From Golubevia sp. BC0850 (lineage: Eukaryota > Basidiomycota > Exobasidiomycetes > Golubeviales > Golubeviaceae): a stretch of 64,000 nucleotides of DNA. Shown here in pieces: positions 56,685-64,000 of this stretch. The position numbers and the translations under genes were made by a program. Position 1 is the stretch's first letter. The number at the start of each line of letters is the position of its first letter. The notes below the pieces were generated by a model, which was given only the letters and a program-made list of their open reading frames with translations, ran no database searches and was not told the DNA's origin. The stretch spans positions 957,924-1,021,923 of the forward strand of contig JAAVVG010000007.1 in assembly GCA_012976225.1 (NCBI GenBank), read 5' to 3'.

Positions 56685-59389
56685 CTAACTGACGAGAATG
56701 AACAGCAAGAAAAAGACGATCAAGGTCTGGTTAGAGAAATGTTAAAAAAGAAGGCAAGTCAGTAATCTTTTGGCAGCCTTTTGAAGAGTGACGCTTCTTT
56801 TTCACACCCTCTTCTCTTTCTGAAAGGAGAAGCAGTTTTTACTCACCCCGAAAATCTTGAGCATCAACCACCTATTGGAACTGACACTAGCATAATACCT
56901 CAACAATTCTCTTTGAGCTCCAGAAACGTTGTCAGCCACTTCCATCACATTGTCATCGATTCTCTGAACCGTTTCTCTTTGTTCGGAAACCATGGTGGCC
57001 AATTGAGAGAAGATCGATCCTAATTCTGAAATGGTGGATTCTATCGATTCGATCGCTGTTGAACGTGATTGAGAATACGCATCCTGAACAAGGGGAGAGA
57101 GGGAGGGGGAGAGAGAGAAGAAGCAGAGATCAAAAGGAGTGAAAACAATCGAGCTCAGTCGATAGGAATGTTTGGGAGTCAAACGAAAGGAATTTCAAGA
57201 GCTTAAAAGCAATTGACAAAAAGTGATCCTTCACCGCCAAGAAGAAAAACTCTGCAATCACTCTCCCAAAGAACCTTTTCGAAAAACTCACCTCTCCACC
57301 ATTTTCCATCATTTGCATTTGCATATATCCCCCATCTCCTCCTCCTCCATTTCCATTCCCAGCACCTCTACTACCCATATCCAAAGCCAAGAAATCATTT
57401 CCTCCCGCTCCAGTAGGAGCACTTGGACCGGAGTAAGTATTCCCATTTCCTCCTTCCAGAGCTCCAGGACCTAGATTCGAAGGTCCAGCTTTGGATCTAC
57501 CTTTGTTCTTTCCACTAGGATCGTACTCATCGAATGATGGAGAACTTTGATTTATATTCCTGGCTGCTGAATAGAGAGGTGAATCTGAAGGATGATTTGG
57601 AGAGAGATCAAAGGGACCCCGACGAGAACGAAGAACTGGGAGGAAAGAGTCAGAGAGGAGTTTCAATCTTCTCAAGAGAAGGGGAAGGGGGGAGGAAAAG
57701 AAAGAGAAAGGGAAGGAATGAAAGCGAGAGAAATGTAGACTTAACTCACCTGAATTCTCTCCCATCCCCATTCCAGAATTTGAACTCCCAGAAAAGGCAA
57801 ATTGCTCAGTTCTATCTCTTTGAGCTTTCATATTCTGATTAATAGAAAGTAGGAGAAGAAAAAGTGAGATGAAGTCATGATTTTGAAATTGGGGTCGGGT
57901 CAATTTAGAAAGTCTTAATCTAAGAAACCACAAGCTTCATCTCTTTTGTTTTTTTCAAAAGTCATAGAACTTTCCTAGTATCCTCGATAATCCCTCTTGC
58001 TCAATCACAAATGTCCCATCCTCTACTTCAATCTCATCCCCTCCGCTCAAAACTCACCTTAGTCCTAACTTCCAAAACCTCCTGGAAACTATTCGTCGTC
58101 CCAGCCAAACTGGTTTGTAGCATGATCAATACATTCCCTTTATGTTCTTCTTCCTTATCAATTCCTTTCCCTTTCCCTTTATTCCCACCAGACTTCTGAG
58201 ATCTTTGGAAACTCTGAAGATCTGAAAGTTGTTTGTTAACACTTGCAATATCGTGCTTGATGATATAAGTCAATTCTGAGATTTCAACTGGACGATCATC
58301 AAAGAGAGTTTTACGTTTGGCCACTGTGAGAAAGGAGAAGGGGGAAAGAGATATCAGAACAGAAAAGCTTGTCAGTCGCCTCTAGAAATGGAAACTGTTG
58401 TTGTGTTTATTGTGCTCTTGGGATTACTGTCTTGAGAAACCTCTAGAGCATCAACTTGAAGGTAGAACCGAGACAGTCATCTCATTGGAACCCATAAGCC
58501 CTAACCCTCAAATCAACAACCTCAATGGTGTTATGAAAGACACTTCTTCCATTTTAGCTGAGAGATTGAATGTTGGTCAACAGTCGAGGGAGACAAATTC
58601 AAAGGAGAAAGAGATACAGGAGCCCCTTGCTCCTGAAACCCCTTCTTCTCGAGGATTCATTTTTCTGACTTTCTACCTCTGATATTTCTCTCTTTTCCCA
58701 ATTTCCATCTTGAAAGCGTCCCTTTCATCGTTTCTCCTCTCTCCAGATCTGTGGTCCACCTATCCAAATTCCAGGCTGGCCTAGCTCCAAGCCTCTCTCT
58801 TTTTCTCGTTCGAAGATGACCAAATCAAAGATTTCTTAATTATTCTTTGACCTATTCTAAGCCCAACGTTCTTTAAGAAACGGCGAGGGAGAGAGAACCT
58901 GAGTCCCTTGCTGGCAACGTCCCTCGAGTATAACCTCTCAAGGTGTCTAACTTGGGAGAAGTGCTCAACTACACTCGGCCATCATGATCAGGTCAGAACG
59001 TTCGAGTATAAATTCGTTCAATCCACTACTCCAGACCTAGTATACCAAAGGAAAGGTGATGCTTTGTTGACTTCTCCTCAGCCACGTCCTTTCTATCTCT
59101 CTCTCCTCTCCTCTCCTCTTCTTCTGTCCACTCTCCCCTCCTCTTGGTTCTACTCACGTTGAGCTAATCTCTGTAATTTTGTGGTGGTATCCTGAATGTC
59201 CTTCCCAATAGCAGCAGCTCTCCTACCGAATTCCCCTCTAGCTCCACCACTGCCACTTCCACTCCCACTCGATGGCTGCTTGCTGTTGATTGGATGATCA
59301 GGTGTTAAGGATTGAAGTTTCTGCTTGAACTCTTGAGTTCTAGATCTCAAGGGAGCTGAAGTATGAGAAGCTAGTAATAGATGTGACAT
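56685..59389 (-). CDS. SED5: Golgi t-SNARE SED5 / syntaxin-5, 401 aa
   Basis: Six exons (59389-59158, 58323-58058, 57834-57750, 57635-57292, 57083-56847, 56726-56685) sum to exactly 402 codons. Sed5 is the Qa-SNARE for ER-to-Golgi and intra-Golgi fusion. The N-terminal peptide and Habc helices include RSRTQEFKQKLQ, LAQLAKRKTLFDDRPVEI and ELTYIIKHDIASVNKQL. A Gly/Asn/Ser-rich linker (exon 4) follows. The SNARE helix contains RSTAIESIESTISELGSIF and VSEQRETVQRIDDNV, with the zero-layer glutamine in VSEQRE. The last 14 codons, on their own exon, complete the C-terminal anchor (LMLKIFG + TLIVFFLLFILVS). Intron 1 is 834 nt. Divergent from SRP9 with 93 bp between ATGs. Confidence 0.95.
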
Positions 59390-59482
59390 GGTTTGTAGGT
59401 TGTGGTTATGACTTGCGGGGAGGAGAGGATCTTCTGAATCTCAACCTCAACAGCAACGTCGTCAATTTCATTCCAGTAGATT
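59390..59482. promoter_or_regulatory. Very short bidirectional promoter SED5/SRP9
   Basis: Only 93 bp separate the two start codons, so the 5' UTRs and core promoters of the two genes must be packed together or overlap. Confidence 0.6.
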
Positions 59483-60652
59483 ATGGTGTACATCAAACAT
59501 TGGCATGAATTCCATTCTCAATCCATTCAGTTATACAAGAACAGTCCTTCAAGGGTTAGTATCAGTATCTAGTAGAGAGGAGGGAGAGAGACAGAGTTGG
59601 TCTCCTTCGTTTCAGATGAGACAAGCTGGACAGGGCTGAAGGAAGGAAGGAATCGAGTTCAACGAAGTTTAGAAAGATGAAATCGTAGCAACAAATAAAA
59701 ATTAAAGCAGAGGCAGGAGCAGCGTCTTCAGCTGGAGCTGGAGTCGAGTTGGGCTTTTGATAGGGAAGTAGAGGGAGAAATGAAACAGAAACTGGGACAC
59801 AGTACAGCTCTAAACGGAAGGAATTGAACAGCAATCCTCATAGAGTACGAATACCATTTCAGCTGAGTTCATGACAAAAGGAAAGAGTGAGAGAGGGATC
59901 AAGTGAAGGGAAACAGAGAAAGAGGACTTGGAGCACCTTGAAGGAACAAGATCGGACAGTCGAAGGTCAGATAAGAGATCAAATGCTATCTCATATATGG
60001 AAAAGATCGATCTTCAGTCTGCTGATGGCCAGATAAGCGAACATTGGAAGAAGGGGTTAAGAGTATCTCAAAACTGGGATCTATCACTGATTCTACATCT
60101 TCCGTACCTTCCTCCTACCTTCTCTCCATATCAATCACAGTCTCGATATCTAGTGAAAGTTCATCCTTCTTCTCAATGGTTGGTTTTGAAAGTCACTGAC
60201 GATGTCACAGTGAGTACCTATAATCTTCTTCTCAATCCCTTTCCATCTCTGTCCGTCTCTTCGTCCTTTTTCCTCATCCTTTGCTCCCTTTTTCTTCCCG
60301 TGCCACTTCATCTGATTCTATTTTCTTTCTTCTGTATTTGATCCTCTCTTCTCCCCCCCCCCCCTTCTCTTCTCAGACCCTCAAATACAGAACCAAATCC
60401 ACAGTCATCCTAAACCGATTCGAGACTTTCCAGAAAGAGATCTCAAGTGCCATAGCCAATCTTCCCGTTCCGATTACTAGTTCAGTTTTGGAAACTTCAA
60501 CATCAACTTCAGCTGCGGCTGCTGCTACTCAAGGAGAGGAACTCAAGGATGTAGAAATGGAGGCTGTGACAACGACAACAGGAGCTGGGACTAGTCATAG
60601 CAATACGACGGGAGGAGGAGGGAAGAAAAAGAAGAAGAAAGGGAAGAAATAG
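59483..60652 (+). CDS. SRP9: Signal recognition particle subunit SRP9/SRP21, 138 aa
   Basis: Three exons (59483-59554, 60141-60209, 60377-60652) sum to exactly 139 codons. SRP9 binds the Alu domain of SRP RNA and takes part in elongation arrest. The start MVYIKHWHEFHSQSIQLY matches the family's opening helix. The strands follow as SRYLVKVHPSSQWLVLKVTD and TLKYRTKSTVILNRFETFQK. A low-complexity Ala/Thr/Gly region and a polybasic end (KKKKKKGKK) follow, similar to the lysine-rich tails of fungal SRP subunits. Intron 1 is 586 nt; intron 2 contains an 11-base C run at 60352-60364. The basic tail may help RNA binding (inference). Confidence 0.85.
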
Positions 60653-61109
60653 TTGTAGGCGAGGAAGGAGAAGATGGGAGAGAAGAGGGAGGGAGGATGA
60701 AGGAGTGTTGGTGAAGGATTTAATTGTTCAATAGTTCAAGTCATAATCCGAAGAACATGTTGAACGTTTCAACGATGTTGTTGAGAAGAATTGTGGCTTC
60801 TTTGAGCTTGAGAATAGCTAGGGCGAGGAGAGCAGAAGAGAAAAGAGAGGTTTACGGAAGAGAAAGAATTGAATTGAGGCTCTTTCACACATAGCTTCTT
60901 CTGTGATCTGTTGGTGAAAGGGCGTCTCTTAAAGATGTGAAATTGTAACATGGAAACAAAAGGAAGTATAAAGAAGAAAAATTCGTTTGAGCACCCGGTC
61001 ATAAGAAATCGTTCGACCCGTTCGCTTTTGAGTTTTGAATCTAGTCGCTTCATCATCTTCTCTTGTTCTCTTCTTCACCTCGCCCATCAACTATTTGAGC
61101 AAAACAACA
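60653..61109. other. Intergenic, 0.46 kb
   Basis: 3' flank of SRP9 and promoter of the ABM-domain gene. No supported gene on either strand. Confidence 0.55.
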
Positions 61110-61669
61110 ATGGAAGTCCCTTCATCTCTAGCTAACAAGAAGTTCTGGGTGGTGGCCGATGTGAGTTGCAATTGGGCTTTTTCTCAAATTTCCACCCTCA
61201 TCTATACTTTCACTCTTGCTCTCTTCCTCCTCTCAACGCCCTCACTGACTACCTTTCGCTTTCAATTACTTCTCTCGCTCAACACAGCTAACGATCAAAG
61301 ATCAAGAGACCCTTGAGAAGATTCAACCTTTAGTTGCAGCTGTCAAGGAATCGACCGTCAAAGATGAACCAAATTGTCATCATTACCACGTACTTCAAAA
61401 CGCTAAAGATGGTCTGATGTTCACTGTTGTTGAACAATATGAGAATGGCAAAGGTTAGTTCTCTCTGAAGAAGAAGATAGAAGGAAATGAAGAGAAAAGA
61501 TGACTGACCTTTTTCCTCTTCACCTCCACATGGACGAACGATTTGGAATTGGAATTGGAAACATGCAGCCTTCGAAGATCACTGCAATACTCAAGCTTTC
61601 AAGACTCTCTTTGCTGATACCAGTGTCTTCACCAGCGTCAATTTAAAGTTCTTGGAGGAATTGATGTAG
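61110..61669 (+). CDS. ABM-domain (dimeric alpha-beta barrel) protein, 105 aa
   Basis: Three exons (61110-61160, 61288-61453, 61569-61669) sum to exactly 106 codons. The order is beta strand (KKFWVVADLTIKD), helix (LEKIQPLVAAVKESTVKD), then CHHYHVLQNAKD, LMFTVVEQYENGKAFEDH and QAFKTLFADTSVF. That is the layout of antibiotic-biosynthesis-monooxygenase (ABM/YgiN-like) domains, whose hallmark is the E-x-Y/W...F-x-x-H strand-helix here seen as EQYENGKAFEDH. These small proteins act as quinol monooxygenases or on unknown substrates. There is no signal peptide. It is the last apparently complete gene before the telomere. Confidence 0.8.
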
Positions 61670-62210
61670 AGACAATGATGATGTTTTGGGAAGGGTGGCG
61701 CAAGAAGTATGGTTATCCTTGTGAAATCTCTTCTCTCTTTCCTTCAATCAAGATGTCTTTGAATTCCGATGGTCTAGATTGAGGTTTAGTCCCGGTTTTT
61801 GTTTAGGAAGGGGGGGGGAAACAAAGCTGATAGATTCAAGATCTATCAAATCCAATTTGCTTCTTCCCCTCTTACCCTTTCACTTCCTGCTATTAACTTT
61901 CTGTCAATAGCCTTCTAAATTTTTGATTCAAGGAAAGAATTCTCTCGGCCCCTTTTCAAGCGCGTGTTCTTTTCAGTGAAGGCATACAGGAAAGTGAAGA
62001 GCTCAGAGGCTCCTGCTATTTTGACACGCTTGTAACGGGGGCTAACTAGTAGAAGATAGGTAGAGTGATAAGGAGGTAGACTTGAGACTTGACAAAGGCT
62101 GAGGGAAGTTGGGAATCAGCGTTGGGAACTTGGTGGCAAAGGCTAAGGGTGGAGTGGCAAAGACTTGAGGTTGAGACTTGACTTGGGGGACTTAAGGAAC
62201 TTGAGCAGGT
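61670..62210. other. Subtelomeric spacer with short degenerate repeats
   Basis: Non-coding. From 62070 to 62195 several short motifs recur: GAGACTTGAC (62076-62085 and 62174-62183) and GGCAAAGGCT/GGCAAAGACT (62134 and 62156). TGTAACGGGGG at 62031 resembles the start of the LTR-like element that follows. Confidence 0.55.
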
Positions 62211-62620
62211 GTTACGGGGGTTGATGGCGATACGAGGGGCACAGTTACGAAGGTAGAATAGGCTGGAAGTCAACAAGAGCTGAAGATTTAGGACAGAGAA
62301 CAATAGAATATCGGATGAGGAATTATTTATGTACAAATGAGTGGTGGTTTATATATGTGTTTGAGAGTCAAAAACAAAGGGGTTTTGGGAACAAAGGTTG
62401 GAACAACACAGCCCAGGATCAGAGAACAAGGGAACACAAAGAACAAGGAGACAGTTAGAGAGGAGGGAGGGGAACAAAGGGAACATATGGTCTGTGCGCA
62501 ACAACGACAAGGGACAAAGGGAAAACGGTCTATGCGCTTGCCTCAGAATCAAGCAGAGCTTGAGACTTGTGTAGAGTTCGACCATAGGATGATCGGGCTG
62601 CTATGATGGGCCCTGTAACA
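62211..62620 (+). mobile_element. Possible LTR relic (410 bp)
   Basis: Starts TGTTACGGGG and ends CCCTGTAACA, so TG...CA with the inverted ends TGTTAC/GTAACA. A TATA-like TTTATATATG lies at 62349. Directly after it is TGGTGGCGATGG, whose first eight bases differ by one from the TGGTAGCG initiator-tRNA primer site of fungal Ty1/copia elements. No reverse transcriptase or second LTR is in the window. Target-site duplications are not evident, so this would be a truncated 5' end rather than a clean solo LTR. Confidence 0.4.
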
Positions 62621-63318
62621 TGGTGGCGATGGTGAGACATCAGTCCAAGTCAAATTCGTGAGTAGTCTGTCCATCTTGAGCATTGGAGTTGATTTAGTAG
62701 ATGACTAGAAAGTAAGTCGATAACCCTAAGCCGCTCTTTCCGACACCTTGAGCTGAGGCGAAGGAGGGAACGGTCTGGAGATGGGAGGAGGAGTAGAGAG
62801 GGGAGAGCGATATCAGCAGCCTGCTGATTCCCACGGTTCCAACGCATCTTCTGCAGGCCGATGAAACAGGAGCAATGGAAGATAGAAGAGGAGGTAGAGA
62901 GTACTTAGAGCTGGGACAGAAGGGCAATGGAAGGAGAGGTGGGGGGGTCGGCCTGATGCGAGCGACTCACCAGGTGAGTAGACTCCCTCCTCCTAGCGAT
63001 GTGAGGCTACCATAGATTAAATGGCCAGTGAATTAGTTGGATGGATGCAATAATCAATGAGTGAAAGTCTTCCAAGGGACATCTGGAGAGAGCATGAAGG
63101 TAGTTCAAATGAGAGGTGGGGGTTATTGGTGAACAGCGTCGACGATCCTCGATCCTCGTCCTCGACGAAATCACTGGATGACGAGGATAAGCTGGTGAGA
63201 TGCTGCAGCGCGGCCGCGCGGCCGGGCGTGCGGCGTGATATCCGAAATCAAGTGACCGAGGAGCGACGAGGATAATTAACCTCGCGCTAGGGCATATTTC
63301 ACGAAATCACCGGAGGAA
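62621..63318. other. Subtelomeric non-coding sequence
   Basis: No supported gene. A G+C-rich patch with a NotI site (GCGGCCGC) lies at 63209-63235, in sharp contrast to its surroundings. Short motifs (GACGAGGATAA; ACGAAATCAC) occur twice within 150 bp. Confidence 0.5.
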
Positions 63319-63357
63319 TACAGAGGAAGCAAATAAGGTTTACAGGATTGAATAAGG
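63319..63357 (+). repeat. Direct repeat, first copy (39 bp)
   Basis: Begins TACAGAGGAAGCAAATAAGG. It matches 63520-63558 with four mismatches in 39 bp, spacing 201 bp. Confidence 0.85.
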
Positions 63358-63519
63358 CAGCCGTCGTCTCCAAACTCAACCTCGAAAGGAGGCTTAATCA
63401 AGGCTTGACGCTGAAGGAGATGCTGGGGCAGGTGGCTGGGGAGTGGGGAGAGGGGAAGGAAGGCGCGGTCGACTCTGACAGGCTAGGCAGCTCGCATCGG
63501 CTCTGCCGTGCTAACCATC

Positions 63520-63558
63520 TACAGAGGAAGAAAATAAGGTTTATAGGATTGAAAAAGG
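63520..63558 (+). repeat. Direct repeat, second copy (39 bp)
   Basis: Begins TACAGAGGAAGAAAATAAGG; second copy of the repeat at 63319-63357. Confidence 0.85.
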
Positions 63559-63747
63559 TTTCTACATAGAATTGCTTTGGAATCCAAGGAGTGGAGAAAA
63601 ACTCTATTTGAGAGACTTTGCATATAAAAAGGAGCATATTCATTTGTACCCTTTCCTGTTCCCCTCTTCATCCTTCTATCCTTTTCTCTCTAGTTAGACT
63701 CTCAACGTTCCCTCTTACTCCGAGACGGCCTCTCTCATTCAATCGCA

Positions 63748-63893
63748 ATGTCATTTCTAAGATCAGCAAGAGCTGGATTGGTGAGTAAAGTCATAAAAAG
63801 ATAGACAAGATTGGCTGCTAAAGATCTTCAGCTCTTAATGTCTACTCCTTACTTCTTCTTCTTGCATCGTCACCATCTTCGATTCTCTTTAAA
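63748..63893 (+). pseudogene. Gene start truncated by the telomere
   Basis: An ATG at 63748 in CGCAATGTC context opens MSFLRSARAGL, then a perfect GTGAGT donor at 63781. This looks like the first exon of a nuclear gene for a mitochondrial protein. Upstream is a normal-looking promoter: GCATATAAAAAG at 63620-63631, then a long pyrimidine-rich leader. About 113 bases of intron-like pyrimidine-rich sequence follow, then the telomere begins. No second exon exists, so the product cannot be identified. Confidence 0.55.
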
Positions 63894-64000
63894 TAGGGTT
63901 AGGGTTAGGGTTAGGGTTAGGGTTAGGGTTAGGGTTAGGGTTAGGGTTAGGGTTAGGGTTAGGGTTAGGGTTAGGGTTAGGGTTAGGGTTAGGGTTAGGG
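63894..64000 (+). repeat. Telomere, (TTAGGG)n
   Basis: About 17.8 perfect TTAGGG units from 63894 to the window end, G-rich strand running 5' to 3' toward the end. This orientation marks the right chromosome end. No degenerate units and no interstitial sequence. Confidence 0.99.

Noticed and set aside
1-64000. tRNA, rRNA and snRNA genes
   Set aside because: I looked for GGTTCGANNCC-type B boxes and cloverleaf neighbourhoods by eye and found none that fit. A tRNAscan-SE/Infernal run would be decisive.

Overview
The window is the right end of a fungal chromosome: bases 63894-64000 are an uninterrupted TTAGGG array running to the last base. The genes are dense and intron-rich. Most introns are short, with GTGAGT-type donors and CAG acceptors. 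Nearly all recognisable genes are conserved eukaryotic housekeeping genes: PEX6, mitochondrial HSP70, WBP1/OST48, VPS45, syntaxin-5/SED5, SRP9, ATP synthase subunit h, the ATPase inhibitor and PET117. With the chitin deacetylase, the KRE6/SKN1 glucan-synthesis protein and the gene architecture, this points to a basidiomycete. I cannot name the species. I saw no tRNA, rRNA, CRISPR or prokaryotic feature.

Layout. 1-2.6 kb: 3' end of an acyl-CoA ligase and an F-box/LRR gene (-). 3.2-8.4 kb: PEX6 and a small unknown gene (-). 9-16 kb: KRE6/SKN1-like GH16 protein and an asteroid-type FEN/XPG-like protein (-). 16.3-19.2 kb: mtHSP70 (+). 19.9-21.2 kb: F-box/LRR gene broken by one stop codon (-). 21.8-23.7 kb: WBP1 (+). 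24.3-28.9 kb: chitin deacetylase and a Cys-rich GPI-type protein containing two microexons (-). 29.1-29.5 kb: PET117 (+). 30-33.7 kb: an S9 prolyl-oligopeptidase-family gene with a GPI15/PIG-H domain inserted in its catalytic domain (-). 34.2-35.5 kb: F-box pseudogene (+). 35.8-38.3 kb: MFS transporter (-). 40.4-42.4 kb: TPR/F-box/LRR chimera (+). 43.4-46.2 kb: divergent ATP14/INH1 pair. 46.8-47.7 kb: unknown gene (+). 47.7-50.5 kb: VPS45 (-). 50.8-51.4 kb: F-box relic (+). 51.7-54.0 kb: alpha/beta-hydrolase-like gene (+). 54.8-59.4 kb: mitoribosomal SOD-fold protein and SED5 (-). 59.5-61.7 kb: SRP9 and an ABM-domain protein (+). 61.7-64 kb: subtelomere with a possible LTR relic, short direct repeats, a gene start cut off by the telomere, and the telomere.

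Themes. (1) The most unusual object is the S9 peptidase/PIG-H fusion. Both halves keep their motifs, the frame is open through both joints, and the membrane topology fits, so it may be a membrane-tethered peptidase that is also a GPI-GlcNAc transferase subunit. (2) Five F-box/LRR loci in different states of decay lie in the window. Two share an almost identical ~900-bp LRR block in inverted orientation 40 kb apart, which made a chimera. (3) Two divergent pairs couple related functions: ATP14/INH1 (F1Fo-ATP synthase and its inhibitor) and SED5/SRP9 (secretory pathway). (4) The chromosome end appears to have formed by telomere addition inside the first intron of a gene.

Exon boundaries were worked out by hand from splice signals and reading phase. 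Where exon lengths sum to a whole number of codons I say so; otherwise boundaries are approximate.
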